Part shown: in pieces, positions 17,814 to 27,631 of the stretch
Layout: each line of letters opens with the position of its first letter
Position numbering within the stretch: position 1 is the first letter of the stretch
Source of the DNA: Aquimarina longa SW024
GTDB taxonomy: Bacteria > Bacteroidota > Bacteroidia > Flavobacteriales > Flavobacteriaceae
Length of the DNA: 64,000 nucleotides
NCBI RefSeq assembly: GCF_001401755.1
Contig: NZ_AVQK01000024.1
Location: 84,633 to 148,632 of the forward strand
Direction: 5' to 3'
The notes under the pieces: model-generated
Seen by the model: only the letters and a program-made list of their open reading frames with translations
The model's database searches: none
Told to the model about the DNA's origin: nothing
Translations under genes and position numbers: made by a program

Positions 17814-18401
17814 TTATACTTGTGCCTTTTCAAATTCTTCTATTTCTGATGTATTACTGATTAAGAAATCAATATCATCATAACCATTTATCAAACAAGT
17901 TTTTTTATAAGAACTGATTTCAAATGAAGCAGAGGATTCTGTAGCTATAAGAGTAATTTTTTGAGCTTGTAGGTCTACTTCGATTTGTGTATTGGCATCT
18001 TTCTTTATTTCATTAAATAATTCTTGAAGATATTCTGGGGTTACCTGAATTGGTAATACTCCGTTATTAAGAGCATTTCCTTTAAAAATATCTGCAAAAA
18101 AACTGGAGACAACAACATTAAAGCCATAGTCATCAATAGCCCATGCTGCATGTTCTCTACTAGATCCACATCCAAAATTATCTCCTGCTACTAATATTTT
18201 ACCGCTATAGGTGGTATCATTTAGTACAAAATCGTTATTTATACTACCATCTTTATGATAACGCCAATCTCTAAATAAATTTTCTCCGAACCCCTTGCGG
18301 CTAGTTCCTTTTAAAAAACGTGCAGGTATGATTTGATCTGTATCTACATTTTCTATAGATAATGGTATAGCAGAGGATATTAGTCTTATAAACGGATCCA
18401 T
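17814..18401 (-). CDS. leuD: 3-isopropylmalate dehydratase small subunit
   Basis: 195 residues. The swivel domain of isopropylmalate isomerase, recognisable by [26 protein letters not shown] near the N-terminus and the loop [17 protein letters not shown] that contributes substrate-binding residues. It pairs with LeuC to isomerise 2- to 3-isopropylmalate. The start is 2 bp after the leuC stop, consistent with coupled synthesis of a 1:1 complex. Length is typical for bacterial LeuD. Confidence 0.96.
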   Translation of the reverse strand: MDPFIRLISSAIPLSIENVDTDQIIPARFLKGTSRKGFGENLFRDWRYHKDGSINNDFVLNDTTYSGKILVAGDNFGCGSSREHAAWAIDDYGFNVVVSSFFADIFKGNALNNGVLPIQVTPEYLQELFNEIKKDANTQIEVDLQAQKITLIATESSASFEISSYKKTCLINGYDDIDFLISNTSEIEEFEKAQV

Positions 18402-18403
18402 AA

Positions 18404-19789
18404 TTAGTTTAATTGTTGTTTAGTAATATCAATGATTTTTCCTTCTATGGCTGTTGCTGCTGCAATTAGAGGGCTAGCTAAAATTGTTCTGGCACCTTGC
18501 CCTTGTCTACCTTCAAAATTTCTATTAGATGTAGAAACACAATATTCTCCTTCAGGAATTTTATCATCATTCATAGCTAAACATGCAGAGCATCCGGGTT
18601 GACGAAGTTTAAAACCTGCTTCTTCAAAAATTTCTTTTAATCCTTCTTTTGCAATTTGCTTAGCAACTAATTGTGATCCAGGTACAAACCAAGCTGTTAC
18701 ATTAGTAGCTTTTTTCTTTCCTTTAATATAGTTTGCCGCAATTCTAAAATCTTCGATTCTACTATTGGTACAACTTCCAATAAATACGAAATTAATTTTT
18801 TGATCAATAAGAGATTGTCCTTTTTCAAAGTTCATATATGCTAATGACTTTTCGAATGAAGGGTTATTTTCTGAAGGGATATTTTCTGATATTTTAATTC
18901 CCATTCCAGGATTAGTACCATAAGTAATCATAGGTTCAATATCTGCGGCATCAAAATGATATTCTTTATCAAATAGTGCACCTTTATCTGTGGGTAACGT
19001 TTTCCAATAAGCAACTTTTTTATCAAATTCTGCTCCTGAAGGAGCAAATTCTTTTCCTTTGATGTATTCGAAAGTCGTGTCGTCTGGAGCAATCATTCCT
19101 CCACGAGCTCCCATTTCAATACTCATATTACAAACAGTCATACGTCCTTCCATAGACATATCTTCGAATACATTACCAGCATACTCACAAAAATATCCAG
19201 TACCAACATTAGTGCCTAGTTTAGCAATTATATACAGAATTACATCCTTAGGTAAAACACCTGGTCGTAATTGTCCGTTAACATTTACCCTAAGACTTTT
19301 AGGTTTTTGAAGTAATAAGCATTGACTAGCAAAAACCTGTGCTACCTGACTGGTTCCTATACCAAAAGCAATGGTTCCAAAGGCTCCGTGGGTAGAGGTA
19401 TGACTATCGCCACAAACCATTGTCATTCCTGGTTGAGTAATCCCTAATTCGGGTGCCATTACATGAACAATACCATTATATTGATGACCAAGCCCGTATA
19501 GGGTAATACCATTTTTTTTACAGTTTTCGGTTAATCGTTCTAATTGATTTCTTGATAACTCATCTTTTATAGGAAGATGTTGATTTTCTGTAGGGGTATT
19601 GTGATCTGCTGTAGCTACAATTTGATCTGGTCTAAACACAGGGATTCCTCGCTGCTCTAGTTCTTCAAATGCCTGAGGACTGGTAACTTCGTGTATCAAG
19701 TGTTTGTCAATATATAATATTTGAGGACCATCTTCAGTCTTTTTTACGACATGTGCATCCCAAACTTTATCGAATAAGGTTTTTTTCAT
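18404..19789 (-). CDS. leuC: 3-isopropylmalate dehydratase large subunit
   Basis: 461 residues, the [4Fe-4S] subunit of isopropylmalate isomerase. Cluster ligands are visible: a Cys in [14 protein letters not shown] and two in [11 protein letters not shown]. Other family landmarks are [13 protein letters not shown] at the start, [13 protein letters not shown], and [12 protein letters not shown] near the C-terminus. Length is normal. It lies 44 bp after leuA and is followed almost directly by leuD. Confidence 0.97.
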   Translation of the reverse strand: MKKTLFDKVWDAHVVKKTEDGPQILYIDKHLIHEVTSPQAFEELEQRGIPVFRPDQIVATADHNTPTENQHLPIKDELSRNQLERLTENCKKNGITLYGLGHQYNGIVHVMAPELGITQPGMTMVCGDSHTSTHGAFGTIAFGIGTSQVAQVFASQCLLLQKPKSLRVNVNGQLRPGVLPKDVILYIIAKLGTNVGTGYFCEYAGNVFEDMSMEGRMTVCNMSIEMGARGGMIAPDDTTFEYIKGKEFAPSGAEFDKKVAYWKTLPTDKGALFDKEYHFDAADIEPMITYGTNPGMGIKISENIPSENNPSFEKSLAYMNFEKGQSLIDQKINFVFIGSCTNSRIEDFRIAANYIKGKKKATNVTAWFVPGSQLVAKQIAKEGLKEIFEEAGFKLRQPGCSACLAMNDDKIPEGEYCVSTSNRNFEGRQGQGARTILASPLIAAATAIEGKIIDITKQQLN

Positions 19790-19833
19790 TAATTATTTTT
19801 TTGAACCTAAATAAATGGTATTTATGATAATAT

Positions 19834-21003
19834 TTATGCAATAGCAGCTACTACATTTGTATTTTTCATGATTTGATGTATATCCTCATCCATAACTTCC
19901 TTGCTACGATCAGCAAATTTTAAGAATTCTGAATACACATCATCTAATTGAAGCTTGGTTAATTCATATCCTACCTTCTTAGCTCTATAAGCTAGTGCAG
20001 CTCTACCACTTCTGGCAGTAAGTACAATAGCAGATTCTGTAACACCTACTTCTGCGGGGTCAATAATTTCATAAGTTTCACGATTTTTAATTACTCCATC
20101 CTGATGTATTCCTGAGCTATGAGCAAATGCATTGGCACCAACAATAGCTTTGTTTGGTTGTACCATCATACCCATATGATCAGATACCATTTGACTTGTC
20201 TGATATAATAATTTAGAATCGATATCTGTGTTTAGATTTAAGTATGGGTGTTGTTTCATGATCATCACGATTTCTTCTAGAGCAGTATTACCTGCACGCT
20301 CACCAATACCATTAATAGTACACTCTATTTGTCGTGCACCATTCATTGCTCCAGCAATAGAATTAGCTGTCGCTAATCCTAAATCGTTATGACAATGACA
20401 AGAAATAATGACATTATCTATCCCTTTTACATTTTCTTTTAGATATTTTATTTTGGCACCATATTCTTCTGGTAAACAATATCCAGTAGTATCAGGAATG
20501 TTTAATACTGTAGCTCCAGCTTTGATCATAGCTTCACAGACACGAGCTAAAAATTCATTGTCAGTACGACCTGCATCTTCAGCAAAGAACTCCACATCTT
20601 CTACAAAGGATTTTGCATATTTAACAGCAGCAACCCCTTTTTCGATTACTTTATCCTGAGTAGAATTAAATTTATACTTAATATGAGATTCAGAAGTACC
20701 TATACCAGTATGTATTCTTGGTCTTTTAGCATATTGTAATGCTTCAGCAGCAGTTTTAATATCTTTTTCCACAGCTCTAGTAAGTCCACAAACCGTTGCA
20801 TTTTTTACAATTTTTGCGATTTCATTTACCGAAGTAAAATCTCCAGGGCTAGAGACAGGAAATCCTGCTTCTATAACATCTACTCCTAAAAGATCTAACT
20901 GTTGTGCAATGATTAGTTTTTGTTGTGTATTTAATTTACATCCAGGGACTTGTTCTCCATCTCTAAGAGTTGTATCGAATATTTGAATTTTATTATTGCT
21001 CAT
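19834..21003 (-). CDS. leuA: 2-isopropylmalate synthase, short form
   Basis: 389 residues from the ATG at 21003 ([18 protein letters not shown]). An upstream in-frame ATG at 21036 would add 11 residues without conservation. It condenses acetyl-CoA with 2-oxoisovalerate, the first committed step of leucine synthesis. The TIM-barrel motifs [25 protein letters not shown] (metal-binding HxH) and [13 protein letters not shown] are present, as is the linker domain with [10 protein letters not shown]. The protein ends after the linker: the C-terminal ~120-residue LeuA allosteric domain of enzymes such as the ~520-residue E. coli LeuA is absent and is not encoded in the 44-bp gap to leuC. It opens the leu operon. 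A homocitrate-synthase-like role is excluded by context. Confidence 0.93.
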   Translation of the reverse strand: MSNNKIQIFDTTLRDGEQVPGCKLNTQQKLIIAQQLDLLGVDVIEAGFPVSSPGDFTSVNEIAKIVKNATVCGLTRAVEKDIKTAAEALQYAKRPRIHTGIGTSESHIKYKFNSTQDKVIEKGVAAVKYAKSFVEDVEFFAEDAGRTDNEFLARVCEAMIKAGATVLNIPDTTGYCLPEEYGAKIKYLKENVKGIDNVIISCHCHNDLGLATANSIAGAMNGARQIECTINGIGERAGNTALEEIVMIMKQHPYLNLNTDIDSKLLYQTSQMVSDHMGMMVQPNKAIVGANAFAHSSGIHQDGVIKNRETYEIIDPAEVGVTESAIVLTARSGRAALAYRAKKVGYELTKLQLDDVYSEFLKFADRSKEVMDEDIHQIMKNTNVVAAIA

Positions 21004-21209
21004 AGGAATACAATGATTTTTTTTATGATATCGCATTTAAAAACATCATTTTGCAAAATATTCTTAAAAGATGTTTCTTTAATCACTTACGAATTTATAT
21101 TTTGGTAATTCAAAAGAAGGAGGTTTGATTGTTTGTTTTACAACGCTGAAATCTTTTTATTTTAACGTAATTTACTGTAAATAAGCTAATTATAATATAT
21201 TTTCTTACA

Positions 21210-22754
21210 ATGACTAATGATCAAAAAGATCCTTTATTTGTTTTGGTTAAATCACTTTCTAAATCAGAAAAGAGACAATTTAAGGTATATGTTGGAAGAC
21301 TAGGAGTTAATACAGATTCTAAATTTTTGGCTCTTTTTAATCATTTAGATAAGAGTGATGCATTGGATGAAAATCTTATTGTTTCAAAAAAAATTGTTAC
21401 CAAACAGCAACTTTCTAATCTTAAGGCACATTTATATAAACAAATATTAGTAAGCCTTAGGTTAAGCCCATTACACAAAAATATAAGATCACAAATACGA
21501 GAGCAACTTGATTTTGCTTCTATCTTGTATCATAAAGGATTATATAAACAAAGTCTTAAGATATTAGAAAAAGCAAAAATTTTAGCAAAGGAAAACGAAG
21601 AACATAATATTGCTTATGAAATAGTAGAATTTGAGAAAATTATAGAAACACAATATATAACAAGAAGTATTAATAATAGAGCAGATGAGTTAACTGTAGA
21701 AGCTAAAATACTTAGTGTTAAGAATGTGTTAACAAGTAAGTTATCTAATTTGTCCTTACAGTTGTATGGTTTAATGTTAAAGAGCGGTTATGTACGAAAT
21801 GACAAAGAGCATCGTATAGTTACTAAGTATTTTAATAGTAAACTGCCAAAATATGAGTGGACTATGCTTGGTTTTAGAGAAAAACTTTGGTTGTATAAGG
21901 CGCATCTATGGTATAGTTTTATTGTTCAGGATTTTTTGTCATGTTATAAATATTCAAAGAAGTGGATAACTCTTTTTTATGAACATCCAAAAATGATTAT
22001 ACAAAATCCAGTATTTTTTCTTAGAGGAAATCATTATTTGTTAGAGTCTTTATATTTAATAAAAGATAAAACACAATTAAAACTAAGGTTAGAAGAGTTT
22101 GAAAAAACAATAGCAGAACCTACGTTTCCTAAAGATGATAATATAGAAGTTTTATCATTTCAATTTGTCTATAATAATAAGTTGAATGTCCACTTTTTAG
22201 AAGGGAGTTTTGATGAAGGAGAATATCTGGTAGAAGATATTCTCAAAGAAATCTCAGGGTTTAAAAACCGTATTGATGACCATCATATTATGGTTTTTTA
22301 TTACAAAATAGGATGTTTGTATTTTGGTATGAGCAATCATAAAAAATGTATAGAATATCTTGCTAAGATTATTAATAATAAATCCCTAAAGATGAGAGAG
22401 GATTTAATGTGCTTTTCGAGAGTATTGAGTTTAGTAGCACATTATGAGGCAGGGATGGATTATCATTTAGAGAGCCAACTGAAAGAGACATACCGTTTTT
22501 TAATCAAAATGGATGATTTACATGAGGTACAAAAAGAAATGATCAAATTTTTGAGAAATTTAGGAGATATTTTCCCACATGAGATAAAGAGTGAGTTTAA
22601 AAAACTTCATATGAGACTTAAACAGTATGAGGATCACCCTTATGAAAAAAGAGCTTTTTTATATTTAGATATTCTTTCTTGGTTAGAGAGTAATATCGAA
22701 GGAAGACCAGTTGCCGATATTATTAAAGAAAAGGCTAAAGGACTTGTACGATAG
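21210..22754 (+). CDS. Conserved helical-repeat protein of unknown function
   Basis: 514 residues, soluble, without signal peptide. It is almost entirely helical with degenerate TPR-like hairpins (for example LYHKGLYKQSLKILEKAKILAKENE at about 110-135, and FYYKIGCLYFGMSNHKKCIEYLAKII near 365-390). The N-terminal DPLFVLVKSLSKSEKRQFKVY looks well defined and may be a conserved module. I recognise it only as a Bacteroidota-type protein of unknown function. It is divergently transcribed from leuA across about 200 bp and is not obviously part of a leucine unit. Confidence 0.75.
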   Translation: MTNDQKDPLFVLVKSLSKSEKRQFKVYVGRLGVNTDSKFLALFNHLDKSDALDENLIVSKKIVTKQQLSNLKAHLYKQILVSLRLSPLHKNIRSQIREQLDFASILYHKGLYKQSLKILEKAKILAKENEEHNIAYEIVEFEKIIETQYITRSINNRADELTVEAKILSVKNVLTSKLSNLSLQLYGLMLKSGYVRNDKEHRIVTKYFNSKLPKYEWTMLGFREKLWLYKAHLWYSFIVQDFLSCYKYSKKWITLFYEHPKMIIQNPVFFLRGNHYLLESLYLIKDKTQLKLRLEEFEKTIAEPTFPKDDNIEVLSFQFVYNNKLNVHFLEGSFDEGEYLVEDILKEISGFKNRIDDHHIMVFYYKIGCLYFGMSNHKKCIEYLAKIINNKSLKMREDLMCFSRVLSLVAHYEAGMDYHLESQLKETYRFLIKMDDLHEVQKEMIKFLRNLGDIFPHEIKSEFKKLHMRLKQYEDHPYEKRAFLYLDILSWLESNIEGRPVADIIKEKAKGLVR

Positions 22755-22861
22755 ATAGTATCTTTATTAAAATGATCAGATAAAATAAATAAAATATTTT
22801 TTCAGGTATATTTTATAAAGTTTAAGCATTTTTGTGGTTCATTATTAAAACAAACTAATTT

Positions 22862-23722
22862 TTGCAAACACACACACACCTCCGTAACATTCTTGAATTA
22901 AACCTCGCAATGCTTTTGATTAGTACATCAGGAGCTTTAGGTAGGTATATAGATATGCCTGTACCTGTAACAATAGGAATTAGAGCAATTTTGGCAGGAA
23001 TATTACTTTTTATATTTTGTAAATGGAAGAGAATTTCTTTTAATGTGATGCATAAAGATAGACTTACTATTACTATAAGTGGTGTATTAATGGGAGCGCA
23101 TTGGATTACTTATTTTTATGCTTTAAAGCTTTCTAATGTCGCTATTGGTATGCTCTCTATATTTACATATCCAGTTATTACAGCATTACTAGAGCCAATT
23201 TTATTAAAAACAAAATTTTTAAAAGTTCATTTGTTTTTAGCATTACTCGTACTTGTAGGGATTTATTTTTTAGTTCCTGATCTAGATTTTAGTAATTCGT
23301 ACACAAAAGCAGTAGCCTTAGGAGTATTCTCAGCTTTATGTTACTCATTACGTAATCTTATTATGAAAACTAAAGTTGGAGTTTATAATGGTTCAGTATT
23401 AATGTGGTATCAATTAGTAGTTATAAGTGTTTTATTGCTTCCTTTTATATTTACAATAGATGATGCTACTGATATAAAAAATCAATGGTTACCTATGTTA
23501 ACTTTAGCATTGTTGACCACTGCTATTGGGCACACACTATTTTTAGTGAGTTTTAAACGGTTTTCAATTACTACAGCTAGTATTATGAGTAGTGTACAGC
23601 CCGTATATGGTATTATCATAGGAATGATTTTTTTAAAAGAAATTCCTGTATTTTCTACTATTATAGGTGGTGTGTTAATTTTAACATCTGTAGTAATAGA
23701 GAGCATAAGGGCTTATAAGTAA
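22862..23722 (+). CDS. EamA/DMT-family transporter
   Basis: 286 residues with ten predicted membrane helices in two EamA repeats; the second begins around ALGVFSALCYSLRNLIMK. Landmarks are AMLLISTSGALGRY in helix 1, GVLMGAHWITYFYALKLSNVAIGML, and the second-half FSITTASIMSSVQPVYGIIIGMIFLKE. The start is uncertain: an in-frame stop at 22856-22858 leaves a TTG at 22862 as the only candidate that keeps all of helix 1, since the first ATG (22910) would cut into it. Substrate is unknown; family members export amino acids, nucleosides or other metabolites. It ends 8 bp from the convergent pseudouridine synthase gene. Confidence 0.85.
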   Translation: MQTHTHLRNILELNLAMLLISTSGALGRYIDMPVPVTIGIRAILAGILLFIFCKWKRISFNVMHKDRLTITISGVLMGAHWITYFYALKLSNVAIGMLSIFTYPVITALLEPILLKTKFLKVHLFLALLVLVGIYFLVPDLDFSNSYTKAVALGVFSALCYSLRNLIMKTKVGVYNGSVLMWYQLVVISVLLLPFIFTIDDATDIKNQWLPMLTLALLTTAIGHTLFLVSFKRFSITTASIMSSVQPVYGIIIGMIFLKEIPVFSTIIGGVLILTSVVIESIRAYK

Positions 23723-23730
23723 ATTACAAA

Positions 23731-24432
23731 CTAGATCAAGCAATCATCCCAAATAGCATCAGTTGGAGGAGGGGCTATAATGGTTATTTGTTCCTTTTTT
23801 ACAGGATGCATAAAAGTTAATTTACGAGCATGTAGATGGATACTTCCATCTTTATTACTACGATCGGCACCATATTTTAAGTCTCCTTTAATATAGGAGT
23901 TTACAGCAGAAAGTTGAGATCGTATCTGATGATGGCGACCAGTATGAAGATCAATTTCTAACAAGTAGTAATTGTTTAATTTTTTGATCTGTTGGTATTC
24001 CAGAATAGCTTTTTTGCTATCAGGGACTTCGTTTACATGCGCGTACGACTTATTTTGTTTAGGATTACGTTTTAACCAATGTGTTAATTTGTCATACTTT
24101 TTTGAAGGAGGATTTTTTACAACTGCCCAATATGTTTTTTTAGCTTCTTTATTTGCAAATAAAGTATTAAGTCGAGGTAAAGCTTTACTTGTTCTGGCAA
24201 ATACTATAATCCCACTTGTAGGGCGATCTAATCGATGTACAACGCCTAAGTATACAGCACCAGGTTTATTATATTTTTCAGCAATATATTCTTTAACAAC
24301 TTCACTTAAAGGTTTATCACCTGTTTTATCACCTTGTACGATATCTCCTGATCGTTTATTGATAATAATGATATGATTATCTTCATAAAGAACTTGAAGA
24401 TTTTTTTTATTTGAGGTAATTTTTTTGATCAA
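23731..24432 (-). CDS. RluA-family pseudouridine synthase
   Basis: 233 residues. It contains the family motif VVHRLDRPTSGIIVFA with the catalytic Asp (about residue 70), an early DNHIIIINKRSGDIVQGD segment, and the C-terminal LETDLHTGRHHQIR-like motif (here LLEIDLHTGRHHQIRSQLS). It isomerises uridine to pseudouridine in rRNA or tRNA. There is no S4 domain, as in short RluA/TruC-type enzymes, so the exact target cannot be assigned. It lies 46 bp downstream of the panB stop on the same strand. Confidence 0.9.
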   Translation of the reverse strand: MIKKITSNKKNLQVLYEDNHIIIINKRSGDIVQGDKTGDKPLSEVVKEYIAEKYNKPGAVYLGVVHRLDRPTSGIIVFARTSKALPRLNTLFANKEAKKTYWAVVKNPPSKKYDKLTHWLKRNPKQNKSYAHVNEVPDSKKAILEYQQIKKLNNYYLLEIDLHTGRHHQIRSQLSAVNSYIKGDLKYGADRSNKDGSIHLHARKLTFMHPVKKEQITIIAPPPTDAIWDDCLI

Positions 24433-24478
24433 TTTTTTATAAATAAGATAATTGATTTTTTTTTAAACAAACAACTAA

Positions 24479-25297
24479 CTAATACTGTTCATTATCATTA
24501 GGGAAATCAATTGATTTTACATCTGCAACATATTGCTTAAAAGTACTGGTCATTTCTGAGTATAAATCTAGGTAACGTCTTAAAAAACGAGGATTAAACT
24601 CATGGGTCATCCCTAGCATATCATGTGTTACTAAAACTTGTCCATCTACACCATTTCCTGCTCCGATACCAATAATAGGTATCGTAAGGCTTTCAGCTAC
24701 TTCTTTAGCTAATTTAGCAGGGACTTTTTCTAAGACAATAGCAAAACATCCAGCTTTTTGTAGCATTAAAGCATCTTCTTTTAATTTTTCAGCTTCTCGT
24801 TCTTCTTTGGCACGTACAGTATAAGTACCGAATTTATAGATGGATTGAGGGGTAAGTCCTAGATGTCCCATAACAGGGATTCCTGCATTGAGAATTCTTT
24901 TTATAGATTCTTTTACTTCTTTTCCTCCTTCTAGTTTTACTGAGTGCCCTCCGGATTCTTTCATAATACGAATTGCAGAACGTAAAGCTTCTTTAGGGTC
25001 ACTTTGATAGCTTCCAAAAGGTAAATCAACAACAATTAAGGCACGATCAATTGCACGAACTACGGATGAAGCATGATATATCATTTGATCCAATGTAATT
25101 GGAAGTGTAGTCTCATGACCAGCCATAACATTAGATGCAGAATCACCAACAAGAATTACATCCACTCCGGCACCATCAACAATTTTTGCCATGGTATAAT
25201 CATAAGCCGTTAACATGGATATCTTTTCACCATTAGATTTCATCTCTATAAGAGATTTTACGGTAACTCGCTTATAGTCTTTTTTTGCTGTAGACAT
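24479..25297 (-). CDS. panB: 3-methyl-2-oxobutanoate hydroxymethyltransferase
   Basis: 272 residues. It makes ketopantoate from 2-oxoisovalerate using methylene-tetrahydrofolate, the first step of pantothenate synthesis. Family motifs are [37 protein letters not shown] (metal-binding Asp), [23 protein letters not shown] and [15 protein letters not shown]. Length is standard. A possible -7 element TACACTTG (minus strand, 25348-25355) lies 50 bp upstream. The remaining pan genes are not nearby. Confidence 0.96.
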   Translation of the reverse strand: MSTAKKDYKRVTVKSLIEMKSNGEKISMLTAYDYTMAKIVDGAGVDVILVGDSASNVMAGHETTLPITLDQMIYHASSVVRAIDRALIVVDLPFGSYQSDPKEALRSAIRIMKESGGHSVKLEGGKEVKESIKRILNAGIPVMGHLGLTPQSIYKFGTYTVRAKEEREAEKLKEDALMLQKAGCFAIVLEKVPAKLAKEVAESLTIPIIGIGAGNGVDGQVLVTHDMLGMTHEFNPRFLRRYLDLYSEMTSTFKQYVADVKSIDFPNDNEQY

Positions 25298-25444
25298 TTT
25301 ATTTGTTTTTTTAGGATTGCTAATGTAATCAATTACCGATTTTGTAGCAAGTGTAATTTATTTTTGATTTTCTATTATTTTGTTTATAAGAAATAATTAA
25401 AGCATTATTTTTATACCTATTCAATTTCAATAATAAAGAACATT

Positions 25445-25900
25445 ATGCATAAAATATTAATATTAGTTATTATAATGCTTTCATATAACGTTTTTTCCCA
25501 AAAAAAGGAGGAAAAAGAAGTGAAACAAACTATTTTAAATTTTTTTGAAGGTTTTCATACTGGTGATACTGTTAAAATAAAAACTACAATAGATAGAAAT
25601 ATAGCAGTACGAACCATAATAAAAACTAAAGAAGGAAAACTAAAGACAGTTAAATCTGATATAAAAAAAATTCTAACTGCTATCAAAAATAGACCTGAAG
25701 ATCAAAAATGGGACGAGCGTTTGTTAGCATTTAGAATTGAAGCAGATTCTGTAATAGCGAATGCATGGACTCCATATGAGTTTTATATTAACGATACTTT
25801 TAGTCATTGTGGAGTAAATATATTTCAACTGTTTAATGATGGTAATACTTGGAAAATTATAGCTATTGCGGATACCAGATTTAAAAAAGGATGCAAGTGA
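25445..25900 (+). CDS. Exported NTF2/SnoaL-like protein
   Basis: 151 residues with a signal peptide (1-18, NVFSQ). The mature part has the cone-shaped NTF2-like pattern: a first helix VKQTILNFFEGFHTGDTVKIK, a middle region, and the closing strands ...VNIFQLFNDGNTWKIIAIADTRF that end most 'putative lumazine-binding'/nuclear-transport-factor-2-like bacterial proteins. The role is unknown; such domains bind small ligands or are catalytic. It appears to be a single gene, convergent with the serine deaminase. Confidence 0.78.
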   Translation: MHKILILVIIMLSYNVFSQKKEEKEVKQTILNFFEGFHTGDTVKIKTTIDRNIAVRTIIKTKEGKLKTVKSDIKKILTAIKNRPEDQKWDERLLAFRIEADSVIANAWTPYEFYINDTFSHCGVNIFQLFNDGNTWKIIAIADTRFKKGCK

Positions 25901-25929
25901 TTATTGGTAATAGGTTAGTATTGTTAGAT

Positions 25930-25966
25930 TTAATCATTAGAATATATGTCTAAATTAAATGATTAA
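25930..25966. terminator. Possible bidirectional terminator
   Basis: 9-bp arms TTAATCATT (25930-25938) and AATGATTAA (25958-25966) with a nested TAGA/TCTA pairing, between convergent genes ending at 25900 and 25977. It is AT-rich and has no strong T-run. Confidence 0.3.
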
Positions 25967-25976
25967 TGTGTTGTTT

Positions 25977-27401
25977 TTAACAATCACTTAAACTTACTTT
26001 TACAGCTAGACCACCTTCGCTAGTTTCTTTATATTTTGTATTCATATCCTGAGCAGTTTCCCACATGGTTTCAATAACTTTGTCTAAAGGAACTTTAGCG
26101 TTTGCTGCATTAGTGTCTAATGCCATTTCGCAAGCATTAATAGCTTTTATGGCTCCCATAGCATTTCTTTCTATACAAGGGATCTGAACTAATCCAGCAA
26201 TGGGATCACAGGTTAAACCCAGATGATGTTCCATTGCTATTTCACTAGCCATTAGAACTTGTTCGGGTGTTCCTCCCATGAGTTCGGTTAATGCTCCTGC
26301 TGCCATTGCAGAGGAAACCCCAATTTCGGCCTGACATCCCCCCATTGCAGCAGAGATAGTAGCGCCTTTTTTAAAAAGACTACCTATTTCTCCTGCAACT
26401 AACATAAATTGTTTTACATCATCAAAATTAGCATCATGATTTTCAATAACCATATAATACATCATTACAGCAGGAATTACACCTGCACTCCCATTGGTAG
26501 GAGCAGTAACTACTCGTCCCAAAGATGCATTTACTTCATTAACAGCTAAGGCAAAACAAGATACCCATTTTAATATCTGACGGAATTTTACTTCAGTATT
26601 TCGTATAGACTCAATCCATTCTGTAGGAGTAGTATACGGTGTAGGTCCTATTAATTTTTTGTGCGTGTCATATGCTCTACGCCTTACATTTAACCCTCCA
26701 GGGAGAGTACCTTCTGTATGACATCCTGTATAGATCGATTCTAACATTACTTTCCAGACTTGTGCAATTCTGTCATTAATCTCAGTATCGCTATGTAATG
26801 AACGTTCATTTTCGAGAACAATTTCAGATATTTTTTTGTTATTAGAAGCACAATATGCTAAAAGATCGGTACCTTTTTGTATAGGCATAGGGAACTCTTT
26901 AAATGCAGAAAGTTTTTTCTCTTTTCTTTTTCGTTCTTCTTTTACAACAAAACCACCACCGATAGAGTAAAAAGTGGATGTTATATTCTGCCCATCTTTT
27001 AAAGTCGCATGAAATGATATACCGTTAGGATGAAACTCTTTGAATTCTTTATTAAAAATGATATGGTTTTCAGGATCAAAAGTGACCTCTAATACATTAT
27101 TAAATAAAAGTTTTTTAGAAGTTTTTATATTATCAACAATAGAAGAAATAGAAAGGACATCAATAGTCTGAGGGTCATATCCACATAGCCCTAAAATTAC
27201 AGCAATATCTGTAGCATGTCCTTTGCCAGTTAAAGATAAAGAACCAAAAAGATCTACTGTAATACTAGATACAGACTCAAATATTTTTTGTTGTTTTAAT
27301 TCAGCTATCCATCGTCTTCCTGCTCGCCAAGGACCTAATGTATGAGAGCTAGAAGGACCTACACCTATTTTTAGCATGTCAAAAACACTAATACATTCCA
27401 T
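25977..27401 (-). CDS. sdaA: L-serine ammonia-lyase (single-chain, iron-sulfur)
   Basis: 474 residues, deaminates L-serine to pyruvate and ammonia. The N-terminal beta domain has [24 protein letters not shown]; the alpha domain carries the [4Fe-4S] cysteines in [23 protein letters not shown], plus APTNGSAG and [11 protein letters not shown]. Both domains are fused in one chain, as in E. coli SdaA, and length is normal. A weak TATATTTA -7-like element is present on the minus strand at 27431-27438. No linked serine transporter is seen. Confidence 0.95.
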   Translation of the reverse strand: MECISVFDMLKIGVGPSSSHTLGPWRAGRRWIAELKQQKIFESVSSITVDLFGSLSLTGKGHATDIAVILGLCGYDPQTIDVLSISSIVDNIKTSKKLLFNNVLEVTFDPENHIIFNKEFKEFHPNGISFHATLKDGQNITSTFYSIGGGFVVKEERKRKEKKLSAFKEFPMPIQKGTDLLAYCASNNKKISEIVLENERSLHSDTEINDRIAQVWKVMLESIYTGCHTEGTLPGGLNVRRRAYDTHKKLIGPTPYTTPTEWIESIRNTEVKFRQILKWVSCFALAVNEVNASLGRVVTAPTNGSAGVIPAVMMYYMVIENHDANFDDVKQFMLVAGEIGSLFKKGATISAAMGGCQAEIGVSSAMAAGALTELMGGTPEQVLMASEIAMEHHLGLTCDPIAGLVQIPCIERNAMGAIKAINACEMALDTNAANAKVPLDKVIETMWETAQDMNTKYKETSEGGLAVKVSLSDC

Positions 27402-27539
27402 AATTTTTGATATTGATAAAATTTCGGAGGTAAATATAGTTTTTTGGAAACAAAAAAACTTATTTTTTGAAGTATACTTAAATTATGTTTTATGATTTGT
27501 ATTTTGGGTATATAAATATGATCGATATAATAATCATAA

Positions 27540-27552
27540 TGACATCCTGTCA
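27540..27552. promoter_or_regulatory. Inverted repeat upstream of dnaK
   Basis: TGACA-TCC-TGTCA, a perfect 5-bp dyad, lies 80 bp before the dnaK start. No CIRCE element (TTAGCACTC-N9-GAGTGCTAA) is present. It may be a stress operator or part of a promoter; function is inferred. Confidence 0.35.
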
Positions 27553-27631
27553 GATAGTTCGTAATGGCATAATCATTGACTTAACAGCAGTAAATTATTA
27601 TGAATTTTAGTATAACAATTTAGTATAAGAA

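Noticed and set aside
21004..21209. Leucine attenuator or leader peptide before leuA
   Set aside because: No short frame with consecutive Leu codons followed by alternative hairpins and a T-run could be found.
23972..24376. 134-codon + strand frame opposite the pseudouridine synthase gene
   Set aside because: It mirrors conserved motifs of the real gene and shows no independent protein features.
27402..27631. CIRCE element before dnaK
   Set aside because: The TTAGCACTC/GAGTGCTAA motif is absent; only a different short dyad is present.
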